Of a stretch of 64,000 bases of DNA, positions 30,562 to 40,616 are shown in pieces; within the stretch, counting starts at the first letter, position 1; the number at the start of each line of letters is the position of its first letter. Below the pieces are notes generated by a model. The model saw only the letters and a list, made by a program, of their open reading frames with translations, was not told the origin of the DNA and did no database searches. Source of the DNA: Paraburkholderia solitsugae. GTDB taxonomy: Bacteria; Pseudomonadota; Gammaproteobacteria; Burkholderiales; Burkholderiaceae. A program made the translations under genes and the position numbers. The stretch is taken from NCBI RefSeq assembly GCF_013177695.1, contig NZ_WOEY01000029.1:1-64000 (forward strand). The letters are read 5' to 3'.

Positions 30562-30993
30562 ATGAGCGATTTTCACGCAGTTTTTGAGATGTCGATGCCG
30601 ATCCGCTGGGGCGACATGGACGCATTCGGCCATGTGAACAACACGGTCTATTTCCGTTACATGGAGCAGGTGCGGATTTCCTGGTTCGAACAAATGGGTA
30701 TGGTCGGCAGCAACGCCGACGGGCAGGGGCCGGTGATCGTCAATGCGTCGATGGAGTTTCTTAAGCAGTTGCACTATCCCGGCGATGTGATCGGCCGGAT
30801 GTCCGTGGCCACGCCCGGACGCAGCAGCTTTGACACGGCCTTCGAACTCGTGCGCGCCGATGATCCGAGCACCGTTTATGCCCGTGGCGCTGCGCGCTGC
30901 GTGTGGATTGACTACGCCGCAGGCAAGTCGGTGCCGGTTCCGGATCGACTGCGCGACACGATCGAGCGCGCGGCGCTGGTCAAGGCGGCTTGA
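30562..30993 (+). CDS. Acyl-CoA thioesterase, 4HBT hot-dog family
   Basis: A 143-residue single hot-dog-fold thioesterase. The signature RWGDMDAFGHVNNTVYFRYM near residues 16-35 includes the catalytic Asp typical of 4-hydroxybenzoyl-CoA/YbgC-type enzymes. It probably releases free acids from acyl-CoA. It is encoded in tandem with the SDR gene, suggesting joint expression. Confidence 0.88.
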   Translation: MSDFHAVFEMSMPIRWGDMDAFGHVNNTVYFRYMEQVRISWFEQMGMVGSNADGQGPVIVNASMEFLKQLHYPGDVIGRMSVATPGRSSFDTAFELVRADDPSTVYARGAARCVWIDYAAGKSVPVPDRLRDTIERAALVKAA

Positions 30994-31117
30994 TCGCCCG
31001 GCTCCCGTAACAAGCTCGTAGCCGCGCTCGCAATGGAACCTGGAGCCATTCTCGCGTTCGCTGCGGGTCGCCTCAAGGTCGCCCTCCCAACCGAGCCGGC
31101 ATCCGATTCCAGAGCCG

Positions 31118-31663
31118 TCAGTGCCCGAGCAAACGCTGCAATAGCTCGGTCGCATTCCCCGTATCGTATTTGCGCATCAGCCGCGCGCGGTAGACATCGA
31201 CCGTGCGCGGGCTGATATCCAGCACCCGTCCGATCTGCTTGCTGGTTTTGCCCGTCACCAGTTGCGCGGCGATTTCCCGTTCGCGCGGCGTCAATTCGAC
31301 CGCCACGCGCCGCGTCGCGCTCAAATCCTCGAAAGTCCACACCCCCGCGGCATGCGGGTCGGTGCGTTGCTGCGCGCGGCCCGTCACGTGGCACCAGAAC
31401 AATTCCCCATTGGCCCGCTTCATGATCCGGTCATCCGCGTAACTGCCTTGCGCGGTCATGATCGGCGGAATCCGCGCGCCGATCCGCTCGAATTCGTCCG
31501 TCGACGGATACAGAATCTGAAACGACTGGCCAAGCAGCGCCTCGCGCGTGCAGCCGAATATCGACGCCAGCTCGTCGTTGCAGTCTTCAATGATCCGTTC
31601 GCGCGACAGCACGAGTCCGATCGGGGCGAGGTGAAACGCGGTTTGGTAATCCAGGGCGGGCAT
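31118..31663 (-). CDS. PAS-LuxR transcriptional regulator
   Basis: A 181-residue regulator. An N-terminal PAS sensor (about residues 5-115; YQTAFHLAPIGLVLSRERII, SIFGCTREALLGQSFQILYP) is followed by a LuxR/FixJ-type helix-turn-helix (LTPREREIAAQLVTGKTSKQ, then ISPRTVDVYRARLMRKY). No phospho-receiver domain is present. The start at 31663 fits the PAS domain; an in-frame ATG 15 codons upstream (31708) is possible. It is divergent from the 3-oxoacid CoA-transferase operon and may regulate it; this is inferred from position. Confidence 0.85.
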   Translation of the reverse strand: MPALDYQTAFHLAPIGLVLSRERIIEDCNDELASIFGCTREALLGQSFQILYPSTDEFERIGARIPPIMTAQGSYADDRIMKRANGELFWCHVTGRAQQRTDPHAAGVWTFEDLSATRRVAVELTPREREIAAQLVTGKTSKQIGRVLDISPRTVDVYRARLMRKYDTGNATELLQRLLGH

Positions 31664-31905
31664 GGGTTGGCGGCAAGTACTTATGTATTTTTGCGTATTG
31701 TGCCGCATGGCGCGCCCAGCGTACTCTTTCGAGCACATGACAACGCGGCGAAGCGTCCGCAGCAGGCATTGGCGCGAGGCAGGGCAACCTGAGCGCAAAG
31801 CCGGCCGCGGATGACTAGAATGACGTGTCGGGCGTTTGCCCGCTGAACGTCTTATCGAAGTCGCAACGAACCGGTTTCGGGTTTCCATAAAGGAAGGGAC
31901 AAACG

Positions 31906-32610
31906 ATGAACAAGGTCTATCCAGGCGCCGCCGAGGCGCTGAAAGACATCGTCAAGGACGGGCAGACGTTTGCCGTCGGTGGCTTCGGGCTGTGCGGCAT
32001 TCCCGAGGCGCTGATCGGGGCGCTGCGCGATTCGAAGGTGCAGGGCATCACCTGCATCAGCAACAATGCGGGCGTCGACGGTTTCGGCCTCGGCCTGTTG
32101 CTCGAAACGCGCCAGGTCAAGAAGATGATCTCGTCGTATGTGGGCGAGAACAAGGAGTTCGAGCGCCAGTATCTGGCCGGCGAACTCGAGCTGGAATTCA
32201 CGCCGCAAGGCACGCTCGCCGAGAAGCTGCGCGCAGGCGGCTCGGGCATTCCGGCGTTCTTTACGAACACCGGCTACGGCACGCTGATCGCCGAGGGCAA
32301 GGAAACCCGCCAGTTCGGCGAAAACCACTACGTGCTCGAACACTCGCTGACGGCCGACGTCGCTTTGGTCAAGGCATGGAAAGCCGATAAATCGGGCAAC
32401 CTGATCTATCGCCGCACTGCGCGTAACTTCAACCCGATGTGCGCGATGGCCGGCAAGATCACGGTCGCGGAAGTCGAGGAAATCGTTGAAGTGGGCGAAC
32501 TCGATCCGGACGCGATCCACACGCCGGGCATTTTCGTGCAGCGCATTGTGCTCAATGCGCATCCGGAAAAACGCATTGAACAACGCGTCGTCCGCGCGAA
32601 AGGAGACTGA
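31906..32610 (+). CDS. 3-oxoacid CoA-transferase, subunit A
   Basis: A 234-residue alpha subunit of a family I CoA-transferase, which moves CoA between succinyl-CoA and a 3-oxoacid such as acetoacetate. The [13 protein letters not shown] motif lies near residue 25, and [15 protein letters not shown] and [19 protein letters not shown] follow. A strong A/G-rich ribosome-binding site precedes the ATG. The beta subunit gene starts 2 bases after the stop. Acetoacetate (SCOT) versus 3-oxoadipate specificity is not decided, but no protocatechuate genes are nearby, which favours ketone-body metabolism. Confidence 0.9.
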   Translation: MNKVYPGAAEALKDIVKDGQTFAVGGFGLCGIPEALIGALRDSKVQGITCISNNAGVDGFGLGLLLETRQVKKMISSYVGENKEFERQYLAGELELEFTPQGTLAEKLRAGGSGIPAFFTNTGYGTLIAEGKETRQFGENHYVLEHSLTADVALVKAWKADKSGNLIYRRTARNFNPMCAMAGKITVAEVEEIVEVGELDPDAIHTPGIFVQRIVLNAHPEKRIEQRVVRAKGD

Positions 32611-32612
32611 TC

Positions 32613-33254
32613 ATGGCATGGACTCGTGACGAAATGGCCGCACGCGCGGCGAAGGAATTGCAGGACGGTTTCTACGTGAACCTCGGCATCGGCTTGCCGA
32701 CCCTGGTGGCGAACCACGTGCCGGCTGGCGTCGAAGTGTGGCTGCAGTCGGAGAATGGCCTGCTCGGCATCGGCCCGTCGCCGACCGAAGAAGAAGTGGA
32801 TGCCGACCTGATCAACGCCGGCAAGCAGACGGTGACCACGCTGCCGGGTTCGTCGATTTTCTCGTCGGCGGATTCGTTCGCGATGATTCGCGGCGGCCAC
32901 ATCAACCTGGCGATTCTGGGCGCGATGCAGATCAGCAAGAAGGGCGACCTGGCCAACTGGATGATCCCCGGCAAGATGATCAAGGGCATGGGCGGCGCGA
33001 TGGATCTGGTCGCGGGCGTCAAGCGCGTGGTCGTGCTGATGGAGCACGTCGCGAAGGGCGATCAGCACAAGATTCTCGAAGAATGCACGTTGCCGCTGAC
33101 GGGCGTGGGCGTGGTCGACCAGATCATTACCGACCTCGGCGTGATCGAAATCACGGAAGACGGTCTGAAGGTGACTGAACTGGCGCCGGGCGTCAGCGTC
33201 GACGAAATCAAGGCGAAGACAGGCGCGCCGCTGGATGTGAGCGCGGTGAGCTGA
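32613..33254 (+). CDS. 3-oxoacid CoA-transferase, subunit B
   Basis: The 213-residue beta subunit. It contains the [10 protein letters not shown] motif (about residue 46) whose Glu forms the covalent CoA thioester intermediate. [20 protein letters not shown] and [19 protein letters not shown] complete the family pattern. It follows subunit A with a 2-base gap and ends shortly before a strong terminator, making a compact two-gene operon. Confidence 0.92.
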   Translation: MAWTRDEMAARAAKELQDGFYVNLGIGLPTLVANHVPAGVEVWLQSENGLLGIGPSPTEEEVDADLINAGKQTVTTLPGSSIFSSADSFAMIRGGHINLAILGAMQISKKGDLANWMIPGKMIKGMGGAMDLVAGVKRVVVLMEHVAKGDQHKILEECTLPLTGVGVVDQIITDLGVIEITEDGLKVTELAPGVSVDEIKAKTGAPLDVSAVS

Positions 33255-33322
33255 ATGGTGTTGTGAGCCGTCCGCGGTTCTGGTCTGTATGACCGGCACG
33301 CGGCGGCGAGGCAGGATCCGGG

Positions 33323-33356
33323 GCGGGCGAGGCGTGAGTCTCGCCCGCTTTGTTTT
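33323..33356 (+). terminator. Rho-independent terminator after the CoA-transferase operon
   Basis: A 9-bp perfect stem, GCGGGCGAG with CTCGCCCGC, an 8-base loop and the tail TTTGTTTT, about 70 bases after the subunit B stop codon. Confidence 0.85.
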
Positions 33357-33515
33357 AAGCGCCGGGTGTTCGTTCTGCACAGTCTTCGGCCGTCCTAGGC
33401 CGTTAGGCTGATCCTTGCCGTGCGGCAAAGCGGTTTACAATCCTTTGAAGATTGGACGCGTATTGATCCCTACTGTGCCCAGGCCGAATCCGCAGCGTAT
33501 TTGCAAGGAACCCAG

Positions 33516-34427
33516 ATGACCGAAACGTCCGCTTCCACCGCCGGGCGGCCTACGCCGCGCCAACGCTATGTGCAGTGCGCGAGCCCCGGTGGCTTGCACC
33601 GTATCGCCTATACCGAGTGGGGCGACCCGGGCAACCCGCGTGTGCTGCTGTGCGTGCACGGCTTGACGCGCTCAGGGCGCGATTTCGACCGCCTCGCGGC
33701 GGAATTCGCCGGTACTTACCGCGTGGTGTGTCCGGATGTGGCGGGGCGGGGCTTGTCTTCGTGGCTCGCGAACCCCAACTTCTATGGCATCCCGCAGTAC
33801 GTCGCCGACATGGTTACGCTGATCGCGCGTCTGAACGTCGAAACGGTCGACTGGTTCGGCACTTCGATGGGTGGTCTGATCGGGCTCGCGCTGGCCGGTC
33901 TGCCGGAAACGCCGATTCGCAAGATGTTGTTGAACGACGTCGGTCCGCATCTGGAGCCGGTGGCGGTGCAGCGTATCGGCGATTACCTCGGCAAGCCGGT
34001 GCGTTTCGAAACGCTGCAGCAGGGCATCGATTACGCTGCGTTGCTGGCGCAATCCTTTGGCCCGCTCACGCCGGACGAATGGCGTGAGATCAATACGCCG
34101 CTTTTGCATGAGCAGGACGGCGCGTGGGTGCTCCGCTATGACCCCCGGATTGCGCAGCCGTTTGCCGCGACGACCGAAGAGGCGACCAAACTCGGCGAAG
34201 CGGCGCTGTGGCATTCGCTGGCTGTGTTTCAGGGGCCTGTGCTGGTGGTGCGCGGTGAGCAATCGGATCTGCTCTCGCGTGAGACCGTCGCGAAGATGGT
34301 CGAGACCGGACGCGCCGTATCGAACGCGGAAGTCGCGGGCGTCGGGCATGCGCCGGCGTTTTTGTCGGCCGATCAGATCGACCTCGCGAGGCAGTTCTTT
34401 ATCGGTCCGGCCGTCGACGCGTCATAA
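33516..34427 (+). CDS. Alpha/beta hydrolase
   Basis: A 303-residue serine hydrolase with the oxyanion region LLCVHGLTRSGRDF, nucleophile elbow GTSMGG, an Asp in GEQSDLLS and catalytic His in VGHAPAF. The frame is open 32 codons further upstream, but the ATG at 33516 has AAGGAA at the right distance. It lies directly upstream of the RidA gene. The substrate is unknown. Confidence 0.83.
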   Translation: MTETSASTAGRPTPRQRYVQCASPGGLHRIAYTEWGDPGNPRVLLCVHGLTRSGRDFDRLAAEFAGTYRVVCPDVAGRGLSSWLANPNFYGIPQYVADMVTLIARLNVETVDWFGTSMGGLIGLALAGLPETPIRKMLLNDVGPHLEPVAVQRIGDYLGKPVRFETLQQGIDYAALLAQSFGPLTPDEWREINTPLLHEQDGAWVLRYDPRIAQPFAATTEEATKLGEAALWHSLAVFQGPVLVVRGEQSDLLSRETVAKMVETGRAVSNAEVAGVGHAPAFLSADQIDLARQFFIGPAVDAS

Positions 34428-34510
34428 TATCGGGTTCCGCGCGGCGTCCTTGACTGGACGCAACGCGAAACGCATCTTCGATCAACTTTCAACCAACCTC
34501 AGGATTCTTC

Positions 34511-34864
34511 ATGGCAGTCATTCGTCACCACGTCGGCAAGCGTCTCTCGGAAATCGCCGTGCACAACGGCACCGTTTACCTCGCGGGCCAGATCGCCGAA
34601 GACGCGGATCAGGACATCACGGGTCAGACGCGCGAAGTGCTCGGCCATATCGACCGTCTGCTGGCTGAAGTGAACAGCGACAAGTCGCAGTTGCTGTCCG
34701 TGCAGATCTACATCTCGGACATGGTGCACTTCGCCGGCATGAACGCAGTGTGGGACGAGTGGGTCGCACAAGGCGCCACGCCGCCGCGCGCTACCGTGGA
34801 AGCGAAGCTCGCGAATCCGAAGTGCCTCGTCGAAATCGTCGTGGTCGCCGCGCAGCGCGATTGA
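34511..34864 (+). CDS. RidA-family protein
   Basis: A 117-residue RidA/YjgF-family protein. VYLAGQIAEDADQDITGQTR and the C-terminal region VEAKLANPKCLVEIVVVAA are typical of the trimeric enamine/imine deaminase fold; in RidA a conserved Arg binds the substrate carboxylate. Here the usual RAxVEV-type segment appears as RATVEAKL, so canonical deaminase activity is plausible but belongs to a divergent subgroup. It lies just before relA. Confidence 0.85.
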   Translation: MAVIRHHVGKRLSEIAVHNGTVYLAGQIAEDADQDITGQTREVLGHIDRLLAEVNSDKSQLLSVQIYISDMVHFAGMNAVWDEWVAQGATPPRATVEAKLANPKCLVEIVVVAAQRD

Positions 34865-34937
34865 GCCTGGATGAGCCTGGTCTCGCAGTTGTTGTTGAAA
34901 TTCCGTTGATCCGTCTGGCCCGGTGGGCCGTCGCACC

Positions 34938-37181
34938 ATGACTACCGAAATCGTTACGAGCACGCCGGCACCCATCCCTTCCTTCGACGAAGCGATGGCG
35001 TTCGTGCGCGAACATGCGGGCGAGGTGCGGCTCTCATCGGGCGAGTTGCTGGCGGAGCATGCGGCGGGTACGGCGTCGATCATGCGCACGCTCAACGTCG
35101 ATCCGCCGGCTGTGCTGGCGGCGGCCTTGTTCGCGCTGACGCCGCATCTGCAAGACCCGGAGCGCGTGATTGCCGACAACTTCGGCGAAGAAGTCGCGCA
35201 ACTGGTTGGCGACGTGCGCAAGTTGCTGCGCCTGGGTACGGTGAGCTTGCGCGCGGCGCAGAATGCGATGCCCGAAGCCGGGCGCGATGCACAGGCCGCG
35301 CGCCGCGCCCAGGTCGAGGCGCTGCGCAAGATGCTGCTCGCGTTCGCGCAGGACATTCGTGTAGTGCTGATACGGCTCGCGTCGCGCTTGCAATCGCTGC
35401 GTTACTACGCGGCGGCGAAAATCACGCCGTCGCCCGACGTCGCGCGTGAGACGCTCGATATTTACGCACCGCTCGCGAACCGTCTCGGCATCTGGCAACT
35501 GAAATGGGAGCTCGAGGATCTCGCACTCCGTTTCGAAGAACCGGTCACTTACAAGCGCATCGCCAAGCTGCTCGACGAGAAACGCGTCGAGCGCGAAAGT
35601 TATGTTGCGCAGGCGATCGAGCGGCTGCAGCAGGAGTTGGCTGCGGCGAATGTAGAGGCCGAAGTCAGCGGCCGGCCCAAGCATATCTACAGCATCTGGC
35701 GCAAGATGCGCGGCAAGGAACTCGACTTCGCCGAACTGTACGACGTGCGCGCGTTTCGCGTGATCGTGCCGGACATCAAGGATTGCTACACGGTGCTCGG
35801 CATCGTGCACAACCTGTGGCAGCCGGTGCCGAAAGAGTTCGACGATTACATCTCGCGGCCGAAGCCGAACGGCTATAAATCGCTGCACACGGTCGTGATC
35901 GGCGACGACGGCCGCGCGTTCGAAGTGCAGATCCGCACGCAGGAAATGCATCAGTTCGCCGAGTACGGAGTGGCTGCGCACTGGCGCTACAAGGAAGCGG
36001 GCACGCGGGGTTACGGCGGCCAGTTCAGCGCCAATGAGAAGTACGACGAGAAGATCGCGTGGTTGCGTCAGCTGCTCGCGTGGAAAGATGACGTTTCGGA
36101 AGGCGAGCACGGCGAGAAGCGCGCCGCGCAGCCGTGGGAGCAACTGCGCCAGGCTACGCTCGACGACGACCACATCTACGTGCTTACGCCGCAGGCGCGA
36201 GTGATTCCGCTGCCGCACGGCGCAACACCGGTGGACTTCGCCTATCACCTGCATAGCGAGCTGGGGCATCGCTGCCGTGGCGCGCGTGTCGATGGCGCGA
36301 TGGTGCCGCTCAACACGCCGTTGCAGAACGGTCAGACGGTCGAGATCGTCGCGGTGAAAGAGGGCGGTCCGTCGCGTGACTGGCTTAACCCGCAACTAGG
36401 GTATCTGCAGAGCCATCGGGCGCGGCAGAAAGTGCGCGCGTGGTTCAACGCGGTCGAAGTGCAGGAGCACATCGCGAGCGGCCGTGCGATGGTCGAAAAG
36501 ACCCTGCAGCGCGAGGGCAAGACGTCGGTCAATCTCGATCAGCTCGCCGCCAAGCTAGGCTTCAAGACCACCGACGATCTGTTCTCGGTGGTCGGCAAGG
36601 AAGAATTCAGCCTGCGGCTCGTCGAGCAGGCGCTGCACGACGCGCCGCCGCCCGAGCCTGTCGTCGAAGCACCGGAACAGTTCGAGAAGCGCAGTAGCGG
36701 CGCGAGCGTTGCCCGCGGGGCTTCCACGGGTGTGCTGGTGGTTGGGGTCGATGCCTTGCTCACGCAACTCGCGCGCTGTTGCCGTCCCGCACCGCCCGAC
36801 GACATCAGCGGCTTCGTCACGCGCGGCAAGGGCATGTCGATCCACCGCAGCGATTGCCCGACCTTCCTGCGCATGGCCGATCGCGCGCCGGAGCGTGTGT
36901 TGCAAACCGCATGGTCGGCCGATGTCATGAGCGGCCGCGGGCAATCGGTCTATCCCGTCGACCTCAGCATTGAGGCAACGGATCGGCAAGGTCTGCTGCG
37001 CGATATCTCCGAAGTTTTCGCGCGCGAGAAAGTGAATGTGATTGGAGTGAAAACGCAATCGCGTCGTAACGCCGCATTCATGCAATTCACTGTCGAGGTC
37101 TCGAACGCTGCGCAAATTCAGCGCGCGTGTACCTTGCTCGGTGAAGTAACGGGCGTGGTGCGCGCTTCACGCAAGAATTGA
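34938..37181 (+). CDS. relA: GTP pyrophosphokinase RelA (long RSH protein)
   Basis: Makes (p)ppGpp on stalled ribosomes during amino-acid starvation. The protein is about 747 residues with the full long-RSH order: N-terminal HD-like domain (about 20-190), synthetase domain with PKPNGYKSLHTVVIGDDG and EVQIRTQEMHQFAEYGVAAH, TGS domain (IYVLTPQARVIPLPHGATPV), zinc-finger region (LARCCRPAPPDDISGFVTRG) and C-terminal ACT domain. The hydrolase HD motif is degraded (AALFALTPHL where SpoT has ALLHDVIED), so I call RelA rather than SpoT. MTTEIV at 34938 is the likely start; an upstream in-frame start is at 34923. Confidence 0.9.
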   Translation: MTTEIVTSTPAPIPSFDEAMAFVREHAGEVRLSSGELLAEHAAGTASIMRTLNVDPPAVLAAALFALTPHLQDPERVIADNFGEEVAQLVGDVRKLLRLGTVSLRAAQNAMPEAGRDAQAARRAQVEALRKMLLAFAQDIRVVLIRLASRLQSLRYYAAAKITPSPDVARETLDIYAPLANRLGIWQLKWELEDLALRFEEPVTYKRIAKLLDEKRVERESYVAQAIERLQQELAAANVEAEVSGRPKHIYSIWRKMRGKELDFAELYDVRAFRVIVPDIKDCYTVLGIVHNLWQPVPKEFDDYISRPKPNGYKSLHTVVIGDDGRAFEVQIRTQEMHQFAEYGVAAHWRYKEAGTRGYGGQFSANEKYDEKIAWLRQLLAWKDDVSEGEHGEKRAAQPWEQLRQATLDDDHIYVLTPQARVIPLPHGATPVDFAYHLHSELGHRCRGARVDGAMVPLNTPLQNGQTVEIVAVKEGGPSRDWLNPQLGYLQSHRARQKVRAWFNAVEVQEHIASGRAMVEKTLQREGKTSVNLDQLAAKLGFKTTDDLFSVVGKEEFSLRLVEQALHDAPPPEPVVEAPEQFEKRSSGASVARGASTGVLVVGVDALLTQLARCCRPAPPDDISGFVTRGKGMSIHRSDCPTFLRMADRAPERVLQTAWSADVMSGRGQSVYPVDLSIEATDRQGLLRDISEVFAREKVNVIGVKTQSRRNAAFMQFTVEVSNAAQIQRACTLLGEVTGVVRASRKN

Positions 37182-37291
37182 TGCGCGGGCGCGGCGGCGG
37201 GTGCCCGCAGTTGCCAGTAGGCATCGGTTCGACGCGCCCGCGCGCGTGCCCTGTGTGTGAGTAGAAATTTAAAGTCGGTGCATAAAAGTAC

Positions 37292-37320
37292 TTGCCAAGC
37301 GGTGTAGGGCTCCATATAAT
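37292..37320 (+). promoter_or_regulatory. Sigma-70 promoter of tRNA-Val
   Basis: TTGCCA (37292-37297), a 17-base spacer and a perfect TATAAT (37315-37320), ending 11 bases before the first base of the tRNA. Confidence 0.85.
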
Positions 37321-37331
37321 CTCGTTTCTTC

Positions 37332-37408
37332 AGGCTCGTAGCTCAGCTGGTTAGAGCACCACCTTGACATGGTGGGGGTCGTTGGTTCGAGTCCAATCGA
37401 GCCTACCA
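37332..37408 (+). tRNA. tRNA-Val (GAC)
   Basis: A 77-base cloverleaf: acceptor arms AGGCTCG and CGAGCCT, D-arm with AGCTGGTTAGAGC, anticodon stem CCACC/GGTGG with GAC at 37366-37368, T-arm with GGTTCGAGTCC, and an encoded CCA end. It has its own promoter just upstream and a strong terminator about 160 bases downstream. Confidence 0.96.
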
Positions 37409-37570
37409 ACGAAAGAGAAATTCCGGTTTTGCCGGGGTTTCGCAAACTGCAGTAAGCGTCTCGGCGCAAAAGGCAAATACGGTTATGGCACCGCGAACGT
37501 TGACCGAAACTACTTCGGAGCGACGCTAGTCGAGGACCACTTTCGCCACTGTAGTTAGCAGAAAATGTGA

Positions 37571-37605
37571 ATGCGGCCCCTCGAAAGCGGGGCCGCATTT
37601 TTTTT
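37571..37605 (+). terminator. Strong rho-independent terminator between tRNA-Val and thrS
   Basis: ATGCGGCCCC, loop TCGAAAGC, GGGGCCGCAT and eight T form a near-perfect GC-rich hairpin with a long U tail. It ends 55 bases before thrS. It either closes the tRNA transcript or acts as a leader attenuator for the thrS operon; I saw no T-box-like leader. Confidence 0.9.
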
Positions 37606-37660
37606 GGGCTTTTTGACCTGGTTGTATGTGCCGCCGCCGGTCGGCACCACGGAGAACGCA

Positions 37661-39568
37661 ATGGTTTCGATACGTCTGCCTGACGGTTCTGTTCGACAGT
37701 ACGAGCATCCGGTGACCGTCGCCGAAGTGGCCGCCTCGATCGGCCCCGGCCTCGCGAAGGCCGCGCTCGGCGGCAAGATCGACGGTGAGCTCGTCGACAC
37801 GTCCACGCTGATCGATCGCGACGTGGCGCTTGCCATCGTCACCGAGAAAGACGCCGACGGCCTGGACATCATTCGTCACTCCGCGGCGCACTTGCTCGCG
37901 TACGCAGTGAAAGATCTGTATCCGGAAGCGCAAGTCACGATCGGTCCGGTGATCGACAACGGCTTCTACTACGACTTCGCCTACAACCGTCCTTTCACGC
38001 CCGAGGATCTCGAAAAGATCGAAAAGCGCATGCAGGAGCTCGCGAAGAAAGACGAGCCGGTCTCGCGCCGCGTGGTGTCGCGCGACGAAGCCGTGGACTA
38101 CTTCAAGAGCATCGGCGAAAAGTACAAGGCCGAGATCATCGAATCGATTCCCGCCAGCGACGAAATCAAGCTGTACTCGCACGGCAGCTTCACCGATTTG
38201 TGCCGCGGCCCGCACGTGCCGTCCACCGGCAAGCTGAAGGTCTTCAAGCTGATGAAGCTCGCGGGCGCCTATTGGCGCGGCGACTCGAAGAACGAACAGT
38301 TGCAGCGCATCTACGGTACGGCCTGGACGAAGAAGGAAGACCAGGACGCGTATCTGCACATGCTCGAAGAGGCGGAAAAACGCGATCACCGCAAGCTCGG
38401 CAAGCAACTCGATCTGTTTCATATGCAAGACGAGTCGCCGGGCATGGTGTTCTGGCATCCGCGTGGCTGGACGCTGTGGCAGCAGGTCGAGCAGTACATG
38501 CGCCGCCGCGTGAATGATGCCGGCTACCTTGAGATCAAGACGCCGATGATCATGGACCGCTCGCTGTGGGAGGCGTCGGGCCACTGGCAGAACTATCGTG
38601 AAAACATGTTCACGACGGAATCGGAAAAGCGCGACTACGCGATCAAGCCGATGAATTGCCCGGGTCACGTGCAGGTGTTCAACCACGGTCTGCGCTCGTA
38701 TCGTGATCTGCCGCTGCGTTACGCGGAGTTCGGCTCGTGCCACCGCAACGAATCGTCGGGCGCGCTGCATGGCCTGATGCGCGTGCGTGGCTTCGTGCAG
38801 GACGACGCGCACATTTTCTGTACCGAAGACCAGTTCATCAGTGAATCGATCGCGTTCAACACGCTGGCGATGAGCGTCTATAAAGACTTCGGCTTCGACA
38901 ATGTCGAGATCAAGCTGTCGTTGCGCCCGGATGCGCGCGCCGGCACGGATGAGACATGGGATCGTGCGGAGCAGGGCCTGCGCGATGCGCTGACGGCCTG
39001 CGGCGTGACCTGGGAAGAGTTGCAGGGCGAGGGCGCGTTCTACGGCCCGAAGGTCGAGTACCACATCAAGGACGCGCTCGGCCGCTCGTGGCAGTGCGGC
39101 ACGTTGCAGCTCGATATGGTGCTGCCGGAGCGCCTCGGCGCCGAATACGTAGCGGAAGACAATAGCCGCCGCCGCCCGATCATGCTGCACCGGGCAATCG
39201 TCGGATCAATGGAACGGTTTCTCGGTATTCTGATCGAGCACCATGCTGGTGCAATGCCGTCGTGGCTCGCGCCCATGCAGGTTGTGGTGATGAATATCGC
39301 GGAAAGTCAGACCGAATATGCGCAGTCTCTAGCCCAATCGTTGCAAAAACAAGGGGTTAGAGTAGAGGCCGATTTGCGCAACGAGAAGATTAGCTATAAA
39401 ATACGGGAGCACACGCTGGAAAAGGTGCCGTACCTGCTTGTGGTCGGCGACAAAGAGCGTGAAGCCCAAACGGTAGCCGTGCGTGCCCGTGGTGGTGTTG
39501 ATATGGGCGTTATGCCTCTCGACACCTTCATTGAGCGTCTGCGCCAGGATGTGCAGTCGTTCAACTGA
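37661..39568 (+). CDS. thrS: Threonyl-tRNA synthetase
   Basis: Class II synthetase of 635 residues, the usual length. In order it has the TGS domain ([20 protein letters not shown]), the SAD editing domain with [19 protein letters not shown], the catalytic core with [20 protein letters not shown] and the Zn ligands Cys/His, and the anticodon-binding domain (about 535-635). The ATG at 37661 has GGAGAA upstream; the open frame before it covers the terminator and is not coding. It is the first gene of the translation cluster. Confidence 0.96.
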   Translation: MVSIRLPDGSVRQYEHPVTVAEVAASIGPGLAKAALGGKIDGELVDTSTLIDRDVALAIVTEKDADGLDIIRHSAAHLLAYAVKDLYPEAQVTIGPVIDNGFYYDFAYNRPFTPEDLEKIEKRMQELAKKDEPVSRRVVSRDEAVDYFKSIGEKYKAEIIESIPASDEIKLYSHGSFTDLCRGPHVPSTGKLKVFKLMKLAGAYWRGDSKNEQLQRIYGTAWTKKEDQDAYLHMLEEAEKRDHRKLGKQLDLFHMQDESPGMVFWHPRGWTLWQQVEQYMRRRVNDAGYLEIKTPMIMDRSLWEASGHWQNYRENMFTTESEKRDYAIKPMNCPGHVQVFNHGLRSYRDLPLRYAEFGSCHRNESSGALHGLMRVRGFVQDDAHIFCTEDQFISESIAFNTLAMSVYKDFGFDNVEIKLSLRPDARAGTDETWDRAEQGLRDALTACGVTWEELQGEGAFYGPKVEYHIKDALGRSWQCGTLQLDMVLPERLGAEYVAEDNSRRRPIMLHRAIVGSMERFLGILIEHHAGAMPSWLAPMQVVVMNIAESQTEYAQSLAQSLQKQGVRVEADLRNEKISYKIREHTLEKVPYLLVVGDKEREAQTVAVRARGGVDMGVMPLDTFIERLRQDVQSFN

Positions 39569-39617
39569 GCCACTTGGCAGCCCGGCTCGTTTTTTTAATT
39601 TTTAGAGGAAACGTAAC

Positions 39618-40142
39618 ATCGCTACTGATAAGTCTGCGCACCGCATCAACGGTGAAATTACGGCACCAGAGGTGCGCCTGGTCGGGGTCGAGAACGAACC
39701 GCTCGGCATCGTGAAACTCGCTGATGCGTTCCGCATGTCGGAACAGCAAGACGTGGATCTGGTCGAAATCGCTCCGCAAGCGGTTCCGCCGGTTTGCCGC
39801 TTGATGGACTACGGCAAGTTCAAGTACTCGGAAGCGAAGAAGCAACACGAGGCCAAGCTGAAGCAGAAAATTGTCCAGGTTAAGGAAGTTAAATTCCGCC
39901 CGGGCACCGATGACGGCGATTACAACGTCAAACTGCGCAACCTCATCCGCTTCCTCGACGACGGCGACAAGACGAAAATCACGTTGCGTTTCCGTGGCCG
40001 CGAAATGGCTCACCAGGAAATCGGTATGCGCATGCTCGAGCGCCTGCGCACGGACCTCGACGAAGTCGGTCAGGTCGAGCAGATGCCGAAAATGGAAGGG
40101 CGCCAGATGATCATGGTGCTCGCTCCGAAGAAAAAGAAGTAA
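39618..40142 (+). CDS. infC: Translation initiation factor IF-3, AUC start codon
   Basis: IF-3 checks the start codon and keeps ribosomal subunits apart. The family N-terminus [20 protein letters not shown] is encoded from 39618 by ATC GCT ACT GAT, with the ribosome-binding site GAGGAA 7 bases before ATC and no ATG, GTG or TTG nearby. A GTG at 39672 would remove 18 conserved residues. I therefore call an AUC start, giving 174 residues, analogous to the AUU start of E. coli infC, which lets IF-3 repress its own translation. The C-terminal domain ends [16 protein letters not shown].. and KKKK. Confidence 0.92.
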   Translation: MATDKSAHRINGEITAPEVRLVGVENEPLGIVKLADAFRMSEQQDVDLVEIAPQAVPPVCRLMDYGKFKYSEAKKQHEAKLKQKIVQVKEVKFRPGTDDGDYNVKLRNLIRFLDDGDKTKITLRFRGREMAHQEIGMRMLERLRTDLDEVGQVEQMPKMEGRQMIMVLAPKKKK

Positions 40143-40389
40143 GCGGCTGGAGCAGCGGCGCATCGTGTGGTGCGGGCTCCGGTTGTCAAAGATTGAGCGA
40201 TGCTGTGCCGGGTGTCCGGTGTGGTATCGGCAGGTTTCGGAACGGCGTGCGTGTCAATGCGCGTTGCTTCCTGAAAAGCGGCCGCCAGCAAGGTCGGCGG
40301 TCTGCATACCAAGTGGAATGGGTTTCGAAGGGCGGGTAATGGCCATCTGGCCGACCGCACACCCATATCCATCTAATAATGGAGTTGTC

Positions 40390-40587
40390 ATGCCGAAGAT
40401 GAAGACCAAGAAGAGTGCTGCAAAGCGCTTCGTGGTGCGTCCGGGCGGTACCGTCAAGCGCGGTCAGGCCTTCAAGCGCCACATTCTTACCAAGAAGACC
40501 ACCAAGAACAAACGCCATCTGCGCGGTTCCACGTCAGTTCATGAGTCAGATATGAACTCCGTGCGCGCAATGCTGCCGTTCGCTTAA
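40390..40587 (+). CDS. rpmI: 50S ribosomal protein L35
   Basis: A 65-residue, very basic ribosomal protein starting [20 protein letters not shown] and ending with [13 protein letters not shown], the standard L35 pattern. GGAG precedes the start. It is separated from infC by 247 bases without a gene. In E. coli the L20 repressor site controlling rpmI-rplT lies around this junction, so a similar element may be here. Confidence 0.95.
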   Translation: MPKMKTKKSAAKRFVVRPGGTVKRGQAFKRHILTKKTTKNKRHLRGSTSVHESDMNSVRAMLPFA

Positions 40588-40616
40588 CCCTTAACCGACA
40601 CTCATAGGAGCAAGAT

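Noticed and set aside
35034..36395. Minus-strand open frame of 453 codons opposite relA
   Set aside because: A shadow frame of relA with no motif or ribosome-binding site.
37526..39190. Minus-strand open frame of 554 codons opposite thrS
   Set aside because: Composition is typical antisense of high-GC coding DNA and it crosses the terminator at 37571-37605; the plus strand is clearly thrS.
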